A program made the translations under genes and the position numbers. From positions 19,052 through 83,051 of the forward strand of contig QWPW01000010.1 in assembly GCA_003671025.1 (NCBI GenBank): 64,000 nucleotides of DNA. The letters are read 5' to 3'. Source of the DNA: Planctomycetota bacterium (GTDB taxonomy: Bacteria > Planctomycetota > Phycisphaerae > Phycisphaerales > SM1A02). Shown here in pieces: positions 38,933 through 48,737 of this stretch (within the stretch, counting starts at the first letter, position 1; every line of letters starts with the position of its first letter). A model generated the notes under the pieces. It saw only the letters and a list, made by a program, of their open reading frames with translations. It searched no databases and was not told the DNA's origin.

Positions 38933-40297
38933 ATGAAACATAACACTGTTCTTCGCTCGCTCACGGTTTCAACTCTGGCACTCGGGCTTTCGTTGGGCGC
39001 CCTGTCGAGTGCGACGGCTGCGTTTCCCAACGCGCCACGCATGGGAGATGTCAAGCTCGCCAACGGCGGAGTGTGGAAGGGCGATGTGGGCGCGCAAGTT
39101 CGTGCGACCTTCATGGTCAATGGAAAAGAAGTCATCGTTGAAGGCAAAGTCACCAAGCTCGACAAGAGCCTCGTCGTGATTGAGGTCACAGAGGGCGGCA
39201 AGTTGGTCAAGAAGACCATCCTCTCGCTCGATCTGAAAAAGATGGAGACGCTCGCGGCAGCTGCTGCTGGCGCATCCACTCCTGGCGTCGCGACGACAAC
39301 CATTGCGAGCGGAGCGGGCGCCAAAACCGCAAGCACCGCGACCACCGCTGCAACGACCACGACTGATGCCACTGCCGCGAAGATCCCCAGCGTGTTCGTG
39401 CTTCCATGGGAAGGCACCGTCGGCATCGGCGCGCGTCACGACGAAATCGAAATGATCGCCAAGGAAGCGGACAAGCTCGGTCCTGGCCAGATCATCGTGC
39501 TCGAAGTCAACAGTCCCGGTGGACTGGTGACCGAAGGCGACAAGATCAACGTCACGCTTACCGAACTGAAGAAGCGTCATCGCGTCGTCGCGTGGATCAA
39601 GAAGGCGATCTCCGCGGCGGCGTTCACCAGCCTGCACTGCGACGAGATTTACTTCATGCGCGTTGGCGCGCTCGGTTCGATCACGATGTTCGCGGGACAG
39701 ACCGCGATCTCCGGCGCTGAGCTGCAAGCTTGGCTCAAGATGCTCGGCGAAGTGTGCGAACTCGGCGGCCGTCCCGCGATCGTTGGTCAAGCGATGGTCA
39801 CCAATCCGGTTCTGTGCAGTTACGACCGCGACGACGATGGCAACATCACGTGGTATTCGACACTCGAGGGCAAGTACGACCTCTCCGACGAGAAGCAGAA
39901 TCTCACCCTCAACTGCGACAACGCGCTGCATTGCAAGTTTTCGGATGGGACTGCGGACACCGTCGAAGAACTCGCCGCGTGCATGCAGTTGAAGGAATGG
40001 AAAGAAGCGAGCGATGTCGGCCGCAAGATCCACGAGGATTGGCAGCGCACGCTCAAGCAGTGTGCGGAAATCAAACCGCTGCTGCTCAACGACTATCAGA
40101 ATCCCGGTGGCGCCGATGCAGTTGCGCAGATCGGTAATCAGATCAAGGCCATCACTGAGATCTTGAAGTGGTACGACCGTTGCTATCCCGGCATGGTCTA
40201 CGAAGCGCCCAATCTCCCACCAGATAAGAAGCCGCTGCAAGATGAGCTCGAAGCGTTGAAGAAGCGCTTGGGAAATATCAAGCGCAACCAGCGCTGA
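38933..40297 (+). CDS. Secreted ClpP/crotonase-fold (NfeD/S49-like) serine peptidase
   Basis: Signal peptide; 'VFVLPWEGTVGIGARHDEIEMIAKEADKLGPGQIIVLEVNSPGGLVTEGDKINVTLTELKKRHRVVAWIKKAISAAAFTSLHCDEIYFMRVGALGSI'. Confidence 0.7.
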   Translation: MKHNTVLRSLTVSTLALGLSLGALSSATAAFPNAPRMGDVKLANGGVWKGDVGAQVRATFMVNGKEVIVEGKVTKLDKSLVVIEVTEGGKLVKKTILSLDLKKMETLAAAAAGASTPGVATTTIASGAGAKTASTATTAATTTTDATAAKIPSVFVLPWEGTVGIGARHDEIEMIAKEADKLGPGQIIVLEVNSPGGLVTEGDKINVTLTELKKRHRVVAWIKKAISAAAFTSLHCDEIYFMRVGALGSITMFAGQTAISGAELQAWLKMLGEVCELGGRPAIVGQAMVTNPVLCSYDRDDDGNITWYSTLEGKYDLSDEKQNLTLNCDNALHCKFSDGTADTVEELAACMQLKEWKEASDVGRKIHEDWQRTLKQCAEIKPLLLNDYQNPGGADAVAQIGNQIKAITEILKWYDRCYPGMVYEAPNLPPDKKPLQDELEALKKRLGNIKRNQR

Positions 40298-40344
40298 CGC
40301 AACACAAGCACGCGCTGACGCAACACAAGCACGCGCTGACGACG
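40291..40344. repeat. 21-bp tandem repeat including a stop codon (2 full copies + partial)
   Basis: gcgcTGAcgcaacacaagcac x2 then gcgcTGAcgacg; first TGA is the CDS stop (40295-40297). Confidence 0.93.
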
Positions 40345-40375
40345 CGAGCCGTTCACGCGAAACATTTCAATCAAC

Positions 40376-40406
40376 AACGCCCTGCGTATTTCGCAGGGCG
40401 TTTTCC
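40376..40406 (+). terminator. Rho-independent terminator
   Basis: aacgccctgcg-tattt-cgcagggcgttttcc, 11-bp perfect stem plus T tract. Confidence 0.9.
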
Positions 40407-40460
40407 TAGGTGAGTTGTCGCGTACTTGCGCGGTGACATCATCCACATGAGGATGCATTC

Positions 40461-41108
40461 ATGTCGACGCAACCTTCCGATCCTGAACTGCCTAGTGAAC
40501 CGTACGCGCCCTATCCCGACGATCTCGCGGCACGTCGCGCGACATGGCCGACGGCGTTTGGCGTCGTCTCGCTCGTCGTCGGTGTGCTGGGAATGTGCAT
40601 GCAAGGCGCGGCTGTGGGCATGTCGCTCGGAGGCGACAAGATCATGGGACTCGCGGGCATGTCGATTTCGCCAGCACCGCGCATCGTGCAAATCGTTGGC
40701 GGCACACAGGCGATAATTTGCACGATGCTCGGAGTGATGCTGATCATCGGCTCGCGGCTGCTCATCATGCGCAAGCCGCTGGGCGCGCAACTGGTGAAGT
40801 GGTGGGCGATCACGCGTTTGATCATGGTGGTCTTTGGTCTCGGCGCTGTGGTGTTCACGCTGCGCGCGCAAGTCGAATGGCAGATCACCATGTCGAGCGA
40901 GATGCGCGAATTTGCTCGCGGCAAGGGGATCAAAGAAGCGGACTTGCCGCCGATTGCTGATCGCGAAGTCCTCGAGAAGCAAGCGATGTGGGGCGTCGGA
41001 ATCGCGAGTGTGGGGTTTTCGGTGTGGCCATTCGTGATGGCCATCGTGCTCACGGGACGCAAGGGACGCGAAGACATCGCCACGTGGTCAGCTCCGCCGA
41101 CTGCATGA
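40461..41108 (+). CDS. Multi-TM hypothetical membrane protein
   Basis: Four predicted hydrophobic segments; starts with ATG; isolated by terminator upstream. Confidence 0.65.
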   Translation: MSTQPSDPELPSEPYAPYPDDLAARRATWPTAFGVVSLVVGVLGMCMQGAAVGMSLGGDKIMGLAGMSISPAPRIVQIVGGTQAIICTMLGVMLIIGSRLLIMRKPLGAQLVKWWAITRLIMVVFGLGAVVFTLRAQVEWQITMSSEMREFARGKGIKEADLPPIADREVLEKQAMWGVGIASVGFSVWPFVMAIVLTGRKGREDIATWSAPPTA

Positions 41109-41177
41109 GTGAGCGTGTGATGTGTGATGCGATGGGATCGTGATTGCGCCCGCGGGTCGCGATACGACGCGACCAAC

Positions 41178-42215
41178 TCATCCCACTTCGCGACGCTGAA
41201 ACAACATCGCAGCAACCGAGAGCATCGCCGTCACCAACGCGAGCGAATAGGGGATCGCGTACATGATGTAGTCCAGCGGAATCTCTTTTTTCTGCGTGAG
41301 CGTGTCGGAGAGCCAGAACAATTGGAAGTTCGGCAGTGCCGCGCGGCAGAACCAGAAGAAGCCATAACTCGCACTCTGCGCCGTGGTCATCACCGCTTCG
41401 CCTGCCGAGGCTTTGCGCGCCAATTCGGCGGCGTCAAGCAACGCGCGTCCCAACATCCAATCGGAAAGCAGTCCGAGGACAAACACGCCAAACACGATGG
41501 TGAGCGTGAGCACTTGTCCTAAGCGCGTGCTCGCAGCGATGGCGATGGCGTTGAGCACGAATGTCGCGAGCGCCATCAAGAACAGCGCCTTCCACATTTG
41601 CGGCTCGAACTGTTGCGCCAGTGGGACAGAGTTCCATTCCGCGTCAAAGAACAACGAGAGCAAGTAGGCGAAGCCCAAGAAGGGAACGCCGAGCACAATC
41701 GTCCACGCGGCGAAACTCTTGCCGTAGAAAAAGTTCATCCACGCGCCGACCGCGATGGAGACGAGCATTGCGCCCGTGCCAAAGACGATCACGGGAATAT
41801 GCAGCGGATCGCGTGCGGTTTGCAGAGTTCCATGCACTTCGACCAGCATGAACACCAGCCCTAAGTAGAGCAACGCCACCAGCATTGCCACCGAGACTCC
41901 GAGAAACTTGCCCACCACAAACACCGGGCGCGGCACAGGCTTGGAGATGACGGTGAGCACGGTGCGATTTTCGATTTCGCGCGCGAGCACGTTGGTGGCG
42001 ATGAACGCGGCCAGCACGGTGGTCGCGAGAAACACAGTCGACAATCCGATGTCGACAAACATGCGCTGATCGTCGGTCATGGTCCACGCGCTGAAGGGGT
42101 TGCTCATCACGATCAGAATCGTGGCCGCCACGCACACAATCAGCACGATGGGCTGGCGGATCGACTCAAGGAAGGTGTTGCGCGCGATGGCGAGAAGCTG
42201 CTCAAAAAGGGACAT
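41178..42215 (-). CDS. ABC-2 type transporter permease
   Basis: 'QLLAIARNTFLESIRQPIVLIVCV...LAREIENRTVLTVISKPVPRPVFVVGKFLGV'. Confidence 0.85.
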   Translation of the reverse strand: MSLFEQLLAIARNTFLESIRQPIVLIVCVAATILIVMSNPFSAWTMTDDQRMFVDIGLSTVFLATTVLAAFIATNVLAREIENRTVLTVISKPVPRPVFVVGKFLGVSVAMLVALLYLGLVFMLVEVHGTLQTARDPLHIPVIVFGTGAMLVSIAVGAWMNFFYGKSFAAWTIVLGVPFLGFAYLLSLFFDAEWNSVPLAQQFEPQMWKALFLMALATFVLNAIAIAASTRLGQVLTLTIVFGVFVLGLLSDWMLGRALLDAAELARKASAGEAVMTTAQSASYGFFWFCRAALPNFQLFWLSDTLTQKKEIPLDYIMYAIPYSLALVTAMLSVAAMLFQRREVG

Positions 42216-42515
42216 GCGTGGGCTTTGGTTTCAGGTGAAACGTGTCATGAGCATCGCGGGCATCGGTCGAGCGCGCCGCGTCTTGCGCCGTTGTCGTCGC
42301 GCTTGGAAGGCGACCCGAATTGTTTCGCAGCGAGGAGAAATGTCCGAGTGCGAAAGCGATGAGAACTCACCCCTGCACACTCGACGCGCGTACCTTACAG
42401 TACCAATCCATCCGTTGAGGATGGATCCATTTCTTGCCCGCGAGGGCGTGTCAAGGCCTTGCGTGCGCCTCGCGTGCGCGGGACCACAACCTGTTCGAAC
42501 CAATTCCACGCACCG

Positions 42516-44720
42516 ATGCGCATTGACCACCACGCCTACCAGCGGGCCACGGGCGTCGCCGCCTCAGGCTTCTTCACACAGCTCGTCATCGCGCTGTTGC
42601 TCCTCGTTTTTGGAAAGTCGACCGGCGATTCGGCGAGCGTCATCGCGTCCTCATGGGCGTTCTGCGGCCTGGTCGTATGGCTTGGCTTGGTGTTGGTCTT
42701 TCATCAACATCGACTCGAGCGTCTTGAGAATTTGGAGATGGACGCGGGCACGCGCCTCGATGACTCGGGACGTTTGTTCACTCCCGATGAAGCGCGCGTA
42801 GCCAAGCGACGTCTCGGCTTGATGCACTCGGTGCTCATGCCGATCGCGAGTTGCCTCTACGCGATGCTCTTGGTGGGAATGGCGTGGGGCGTGCTGTTGT
42901 GGTTCAGCCGCGTCGATGAAGCGAATGCCGATCTTGGACAATTCACCACCACATCAGCCGCCGGTTGGCAATTGGCAGTCGCCTTCGGTTGCGCTCTCGC
43001 GTCGTTCATCTTCTCGCGATTTCTCGCGGGAATGAGCGTGCAACCAGCGTGGAGCAATCTGCGCGGCGGCGCCGCGGTGATGGTGGGAAATGCGTTGGTC
43101 TCGATGGCCGTCGGTGTGGGCACGATCTTCACGATGCTCGCCGACGATAAGAAGGAAGGCGTTGCCGTTCTCGAGGGCATCTCCTACGGCATCGCGATCT
43201 TCATGATGGTGGTCGCTGCCGAAACCACGCTGAACTTTCTGCTCAACCTCTATCGACCACGACGCGCCGGCGAAACGGCGCGTCCTGCTTTTGATTCGCG
43301 TCTGCTCAGTTTGTTTGCTGCGCCCGATTCCATCGTGCGTTCCATCAACGAAGCGGTGAACTACCAGTTCGGTTTCGACATCACCAGTTCGTGGGGCTAT
43401 CAACTGCTGCTGCGCAACTTCGTGCGCTTGCTTGCAGTGGGCGTGGTGGTGGTGTTTGCGCTCACTACGTTGGTGGTGGTTCAACCGCAAGAGCAAGCGT
43501 TGCGCTTGCGCTTTGGTCGGCCTATCGGCGAGGTCTATCAAGGCTCGCCCATGTCCAAGTTGCCTTGGCCCATCGACACCGCGATTGTGCGCGACGTGAA
43601 TCGCGTGCGTGAGTTGCCGCTGGGACTCGTGCGTCCCGTGCGCGCGGGCGACGTGATCGTCTGGGGCGAAGAAACGATCGAGATCGATCAGATCACGAAT
43701 CTGTTCTTAGTCGCCGCGGGTTCGCGCGCGGCCGATGCGCAAGCCGCGCAACGCGCCGCAGGATCATTGCTCGCTCCCAACGCGACGTTTGCGGGAAACG
43801 CAGCATTGGGGTCTGGCAGCGATCGCAGTTCTGAGCAAGGCGTTGCGCTCGCCACTGATCAATTCGCAGTGGTCGAAGCGGACATCGTGTTGCAGTATCG
43901 CGTGCGTGATCGCGAGCTCACCAAGTTCCTTGAGTTCTCCAACGACACTAAGAGTCGACGCACTGCGCTCGATATGCGCGAGCGTGCGATGAAGGCGATC
44001 GCGTTGCGTGAAGTCACGCGCGCGTTGAGTGTGCGCACGCTTGACGAAGTGCTTTCGCCGCCGATTGACGCGCCGCTGGTCGATGCGTTGGCGCAGGGAA
44101 TTCAGCAGGCATTTGATGCATATGACTGTGGCGTTGAAGTGGTGGGACTGAGCATTCCGCGACTGCGCCCGCCGGGAAAAGACGGCGGCAAGTTCGAAGA
44201 ACTTTCGGTCGCGCGTCAGAACGGCCGTCGTCAATTGGAAATGGAAACCAGCACCGTCAACACGACCATGAGTCTCATCATTGGCAGCGCCGCCGCCGCC
44301 GACGAGATGGTCAAGGGTATTGAAGAACTCGCACGCTTGGAGTCGGCCGCGAAGTTGCCTGACGGAGCCAACGCGCGTGTGGCCGCCGATGCGTTGCGCA
44401 ACAAACTCGAGCAGCAATTGCTCGACTCACGCGCGCAAGCGGCGAGCGTGATTTCGGGCGCGCGCGCCATGCGTTGGACCGCGCTGATGGATGCGCAAGC
44501 GATTGCCCAAGATGTCCTCGGTCAAGCGCCTGCGTGGGAAGTTGACCCTGAGCTCTATCGCACGCGTCGCACGATGGAGGCGCTCGCCGATGCGCTGTCG
44601 AGTGTGCGCATCAAGTACATGTTGTTGCCCGATGCCGCGCGTGTGCGTGTCGACATCGACATGCAAGAGCCTTCGGCGGGACTCAACCTCGGCGACTATC
44701 TCGAGAAGAAACAAGAGTGA
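42516..44720 (+). CDS. SPFH/Band-7 protein, HflK-like, with multi-TM N-terminal extension
   Basis: 'TTLVVVQPQEQALRLRFGRPIGEVYQGSPMSKLPWPIDTAIVRDVNRVRELPLG...VEADIVLQYRVRD...LREVTRALSVRTLDEVLSPP'. Confidence 0.85.
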   Translation: MRIDHHAYQRATGVAASGFFTQLVIALLLLVFGKSTGDSASVIASSWAFCGLVVWLGLVLVFHQHRLERLENLEMDAGTRLDDSGRLFTPDEARVAKRRLGLMHSVLMPIASCLYAMLLVGMAWGVLLWFSRVDEANADLGQFTTTSAAGWQLAVAFGCALASFIFSRFLAGMSVQPAWSNLRGGAAVMVGNALVSMAVGVGTIFTMLADDKKEGVAVLEGISYGIAIFMMVVAAETTLNFLLNLYRPRRAGETARPAFDSRLLSLFAAPDSIVRSINEAVNYQFGFDITSSWGYQLLLRNFVRLLAVGVVVVFALTTLVVVQPQEQALRLRFGRPIGEVYQGSPMSKLPWPIDTAIVRDVNRVRELPLGLVRPVRAGDVIVWGEETIEIDQITNLFLVAAGSRAADAQAAQRAAGSLLAPNATFAGNAALGSGSDRSSEQGVALATDQFAVVEADIVLQYRVRDRELTKFLEFSNDTKSRRTALDMRERAMKAIALREVTRALSVRTLDEVLSPPIDAPLVDALAQGIQQAFDAYDCGVEVVGLSIPRLRPPGKDGGKFEELSVARQNGRRQLEMETSTVNTTMSLIIGSAAAADEMVKGIEELARLESAAKLPDGANARVAADALRNKLEQQLLDSRAQAASVISGARAMRWTALMDAQAIAQDVLGQAPAWEVDPELYRTRRTMEALADALSSVRIKYMLLPDAARVRVDIDMQEPSAGLNLGDYLEKKQE

Positions 44721-44740
44721 CGGCGCGGATCCTAGAGATC

Positions 44741-44800
44741 AATCAACACAACGATCAACACAACGATCAACGCAACGATCAACGCAACGATCAACGACCT
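44741..44800. repeat. 12-bp tandem repeat (gatcaacRcaac) x5 between SPFH genes
   Basis: aatcaacacaac gatcaacacaac gatcaacgcaac gatcaacgcaac gatcaacgacct. Confidence 0.95.
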
Positions 44801-44853
44801 GCAGCATCAACGACGCTCACACGCGTCATGAAGAACAAACGACGGAATCAGCT

Positions 44854-45843
44854 ATGAACAAGCGATCATCAGCCATTGCCCTTGGACTTGCCATCGTGGC
44901 CGTGCTCGTGCTTTACAGCACGACTTACAGCGTGAACTTCCATGAGATCGCGATTCGTACCCGCTTTGGAGTTCCCGCGGGAGTCGAGCGCGACGCAGGT
45001 TTGCACTTCAAACTTCCCTTCTTCATCGACGCGGTCACCAAGATCGATCGGCGCAAGCAACTCGTCGAGAGTCCGCTGGTGCAGGCCTCGACGCGCGATG
45101 GTTTGCAAGTGGTGGTGCAGGCGTATCTCTTCTGGCAAGTGAAGTCCACCGACGCGGATGCGCAGGCGTTCTTCGTGAGTTACGGAGGTTCGCTCGAAGA
45201 CGCTTCGAAGGATCTCGAGCAAGCGCTCTCGGGCGCGGTGAAGGCTGTGGCGAGTTTTGATTTCGATGAACTCGTCGGTCCGCGCGCGCGCTTGGCCGAT
45301 GCCGAGAAAGCGATTCTCGCGGGCATCGAAGGCGCGAAGAAGACTGGTGTCGAACCGATCGCAGTGGGCTTGTCGCAAGTGGTTCTGCCGCAGAAGACCA
45401 CGGTGAGCGTGCTCTCGCGCATGGCCGAAGTGCAGAACACGTTGGCCAAGGTTGAATCCGCCAAAGCGAACTCGCAGGCCGAGGCGCTCAAGAGTCAAGC
45501 GAACAGTCAAGCCGACACCATTCGCGCGTTCGCCGCGCAGTGGGCCGCGCGCATCGAAGCGAAGGGCAATGAAGAAGCCGCGAGCTACTACAAGCGCATG
45601 AACGAACACGCGGAACTCGCGACGTTTCTCGCATGGATTGATGCGATGAAGGCGGGACTGCGCGGTTCCACGACATTCGTCGGTGACACCACGCGCGCGC
45701 CGTTCCATCTGCTCAACACTGATTCCAAACTTGACGCGAGCGGAATTCCCCAGCCGAGCGCGGGCGCGAGCGCCGAAACTTCGCCGAGCGCGGGCGCCGA
45801 AACTTCGCCGAACGCGAACACGAACGCGAGCGCGCAACCATGA
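44854..45843 (+). CDS. SPFH/Band-7 protein, HflC-like
   Basis: 'LVLYSTTYSVNFHEIAIRTRFGVPAGVERDAGLHFKLPFFIDAVTKIDRRKQLVESPLVQASTRDGLQVVVQAYLFWQV'. Confidence 0.85.
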   Translation: MNKRSSAIALGLAIVAVLVLYSTTYSVNFHEIAIRTRFGVPAGVERDAGLHFKLPFFIDAVTKIDRRKQLVESPLVQASTRDGLQVVVQAYLFWQVKSTDADAQAFFVSYGGSLEDASKDLEQALSGAVKAVASFDFDELVGPRARLADAEKAILAGIEGAKKTGVEPIAVGLSQVVLPQKTTVSVLSRMAEVQNTLAKVESAKANSQAEALKSQANSQADTIRAFAAQWAARIEAKGNEEAASYYKRMNEHAELATFLAWIDAMKAGLRGSTTFVGDTTRAPFHLLNTDSKLDASGIPQPSAGASAETSPSAGAETSPNANTNASAQP

Positions 45844-47306
45844 GCAGCGATTCTTCTGATCCGAGTGATCCAACAGATCCACTGAACGGACTCGCAGGCC
45901 GCGAAAGCGAGCATCGTCGTGCCGCGAGCGCGCGATTCGATGTCGCGAAAAAAGGCGGCACGGGTGACGCGATGGACATGCGCGACGCGCTCGATCCCGC
46001 GACGCACTCGTTGGGCGAGGCGCTCAAACTTTCCTATCGCATTCTCCAGTTGGGCATCGTCGCCCTCGTCGTGATGTTCCTCTTCTCTGGTGTGCAGTCG
46101 GTGCAAGAAGGTGACACGGGCGTGAAGACACTCTTCGGCGCCATCGCTGGTGCTGAAGGCGACGAACAACTCACGCCGGGGCTGCAGCCGTTCTGGCCCT
46201 ATCCCGTGGGCGATTTGGTGGTGTTCCCATCGCGGCACACGCTCTCGATGCATCGCGAGTTCTGGCCCGCGTCGCGCAGTCGCGGCGACATGCGTCCGCC
46301 GACCTTGCAAGAACAAATTGACGCGGCCGATCCCAATGCGGGACTCGCGCCGGGCGCCGACTTCTCGTTGCTCACGCGCGACGGCGACATTGCCCACGCG
46401 CAGTTTGAAGTGGAATACGTCGTCAGCGACGCGGTGAAGTTTCTCGAGATGACCGAGCCCACGAAGGCCGATCGCATCGTTGCGGCAGTGATGCGCCAAG
46501 GCGCCGTCGAAGCGGCGAGTTCGCTCACGCTCGCGGAGATCACCGACACGCGTGATCAACTCGGCCCCGCGGTGCGCGAGAGTGCGCAGCGTGTGCTTGA
46601 CCGTTTGGACTCGGGCATCGAGATCATGGCCGTGCGCGCGATTGAGCGCGTCGCGCCGCTGGCGGTGATGAATCGCTTTCGTGAAGTGCAGACCAGTCGC
46701 GAGAACTCGAAAACGTTTGTCGAAGTGGCGCGTCAAGCCGCGATCACTGAACTCACATCGATCGCGGGCGGCGAGGTCTATCTGGAGTTGTTGACGCTCA
46801 TTCGCCAATACGAAACCGCGTTGGATTCGAGCAATCCACTCGACTCGGAGAAGGTGTTGCTCGCGATCGGTGAACGCATGTCCGCGCCCGATGTCGGCGG
46901 CGAGATTGCGCGCACGGTGTTGCGCGCGAAAGCATCGGAGTCATCGATGTTGGCTCGCCTTGAGCGCGAGACGCAGCGCATCGATGGACTCGCGGCGAGC
47001 TTCCGCGACTCCAACGCGCAGATCGTGCAGCAACTCTGGCTCGATGCAGTGCGCGAGGTTTATCTCAATCCGCAAGCGGAAGTCTTCGCCGCGCCAAACG
47101 CGCTGGGCATGCTCAATCTGCGGATGGCGAGCTCGTCCGACATCATGCAGGACCGCCGCAATTCGGAGATCCAACGCAAGAAGGCGATCGAAGCCGCGCG
47201 CGCCGCCGGTGGGTACTACGCGCCGGGCACTGAGCAGATTTCCATCGGCAAGGGTGGCGGTCGCCGACTCAATCGCGACGCTCAAACAGGCTTCGGTCGA
47301 GACTGA
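45840..47306 (+). CDS. Third SPFH/Band-7-like membrane protein
   Basis: 'LVVMFLFSGVQSVQEGDTGVKTLFGAI..LTPGLQPFWPYPVGDLVVFPSRH...IAHAQFEVEYVVSDAVKFLEM'; overlaps previous stop by ATGA. Confidence 0.75.
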   Translation: MSSDSSDPSDPTDPLNGLAGRESEHRRAASARFDVAKKGGTGDAMDMRDALDPATHSLGEALKLSYRILQLGIVALVVMFLFSGVQSVQEGDTGVKTLFGAIAGAEGDEQLTPGLQPFWPYPVGDLVVFPSRHTLSMHREFWPASRSRGDMRPPTLQEQIDAADPNAGLAPGADFSLLTRDGDIAHAQFEVEYVVSDAVKFLEMTEPTKADRIVAAVMRQGAVEAASSLTLAEITDTRDQLGPAVRESAQRVLDRLDSGIEIMAVRAIERVAPLAVMNRFREVQTSRENSKTFVEVARQAAITELTSIAGGEVYLELLTLIRQYETALDSSNPLDSEKVLLAIGERMSAPDVGGEIARTVLRAKASESSMLARLERETQRIDGLAASFRDSNAQIVQQLWLDAVREVYLNPQAEVFAAPNALGMLNLRMASSSDIMQDRRNSEIQRKKAIEAARAAGGYYAPGTEQISIGKGGGRRLNRDAQTGFGRD

Positions 47307-47388
47307 CGAACTTGCATGTCGTCGCGCACGCACGATGCGTACAAAGACGCGCGTCGTTGCGCGCGACGCGCGATCTGGCTGAGATGTG

Positions 47389-47424
47389 AGATGTGAGACG
47401 TGATGTGAGACGTGATGTGAGACG
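47389..47424. repeat. 12-bp tandem repeat (gtgatgtgagac) x3
   Basis: gagatgtgagac gtgatgtgagac gtgatgtgagac between SPFH-3 and the ABC ATPase. Confidence 0.92.
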
Positions 47425-47453
47425 TTGAATCGGAAACTTTGAGGCCCGCAGAT

Positions 47454-48737
47454 ATGAGCACGAATTCTTCGCGATCAGAAACCGACTCGCACCGCATCGT
47501 CGAGGCGACGGGACTCACCAAGACCTTCAGCGATTTCTGGATGCGCGCCACTGCGCGTGCTGTCGATGGCATCGACTTTCACATTGATCGTCACGAGATC
47601 TTTGGATTGCTCGGTCCCAACGGCTCGGGCAAGTCGACCACGATCAAGATGATTCTCGGATTGCTGCGCCGCACGCGCGGTCGATTGATTGTGTTTGGTC
47701 GCGATCCCTCCGATGTCTCGGTGAAGCGCCGCATCGGCTATCTGCCCGAAGAAACGTATCTCTATCGCTTTCTCAATCCCACAGAAACGCTCGACTACTA
47801 CGGCAAACTCTTTGGACTCGATCGCCGCATTCGTCGTCGTCGCACCGAAGAGTTGTTGGAAATGGTGGGACTCACGCAAGTCGCGCATCGACCTGCGGGC
47901 GAGTTTTCCAAAGGCATGGCGCGCCGCTTAGGACTCGCGCAAGCGTTGGTCAACGATCCCGAGTTACTCATTCTTGACGAGCCCACTTCGGGACTCGATC
48001 CCATCGGCACCAAGCAAGTCAAGGATCTCATTCTCGAACTCGGTCGTCGCGGCAAGACGATTTTGTTGACCTCGCACTTGCTCGCAGACGTCGAGCATGT
48101 GTGTGATCGCATGGTGATTCTCTACGGCGGAAAGGTTCGCGCGCAGGGCACAGGCGACGAGTTGCTTTCCGACAGCACGCAGACGCTCATTCGCACACCA
48201 CGACTCAACGACGCCACCATTCGCGCGGTCGAAGCAACCCTGCATCGCATGCAGAATGTTGCGATTGAGCGCGTCGATTCTCCGCGTCAAACGCTGGAAG
48301 AACTCTTTCTCGACATCGTCGAGCGCGCACGCGTCGAGCAGTTGGCCACCAGCGGCGCGCAGTCGGGCGGACGCATCGCATCCTTCTTGCAAGGCGATGG
48401 CACGAGCGCTACGGATGGCGAAGCAGGCACGGTGGTTGCGGATCTCATGAAGGATGTTGCGGCGAGTTCGAGTGCGTCAACGCTGGTGAACGCGAAGTCG
48501 CGCGACATCGCCAGTGCGGCGACTGATGCGAAGGCAGATGCGGCAGTGTTGGATGCATTGCTGCAGCCGCGCGCGCCTACGACCAGCAACGCGCCCGTCG
48601 TTCCAACTTCGAACACTCCAGCAAAGCCGACGAGTGCGGATCTCGATCGCGGCGTGATCGATTCGTTGCTCGGCGACGTGCAATCTTCGAACGACAAGCA
48701 GCACAACCAGAACGACAGCAACGGAGACAAGAAGTGA
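47454..48737 (+). CDS. ABC transporter ATP-binding protein (CcmA/ABC-2 type) with long C-terminal extension
   Basis: 'LLGPNGSGKSTTIKMILGLLRRTRG', 'GYLPEETYLYRFLNPTETLDYYG', 'LGLAQALVNDPELLILDEPTSGLDP'. Confidence 0.93.
   Translation: MSTNSSRSETDSHRIVEATGLTKTFSDFWMRATARAVDGIDFHIDRHEIFGLLGPNGSGKSTTIKMILGLLRRTRGRLIVFGRDPSDVSVKRRIGYLPEETYLYRFLNPTETLDYYGKLFGLDRRIRRRRTEELLEMVGLTQVAHRPAGEFSKGMARRLGLAQALVNDPELLILDEPTSGLDPIGTKQVKDLILELGRRGKTILLTSHLLADVEHVCDRMVILYGGKVRAQGTGDELLSDSTQTLIRTPRLNDATIRAVEATLHRMQNVAIERVDSPRQTLEELFLDIVERARVEQLATSGAQSGGRIASFLQGDGTSATDGEAGTVVADLMKDVAASSSASTLVNAKSRDIASAATDAKADAAVLDALLQPRAPTTSNAPVVPTSNTPAKPTSADLDRGVIDSLLGDVQSSNDKQHNQNDSNGDKK

Noticed and set aside
44741-44800. 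CRISPR array
   Set aside because: Units are contiguous 12-bp repeats with no spacers; no cas genes in the window. Same reasoning for all other arrays.
45755-45842. Repeat at the end of the HflC-like gene as a boundary array
   Set aside because: Repeat is inside the coding frame (SAGASAETSPSAGAETSP) and encodes an ordinary low-complexity tail.
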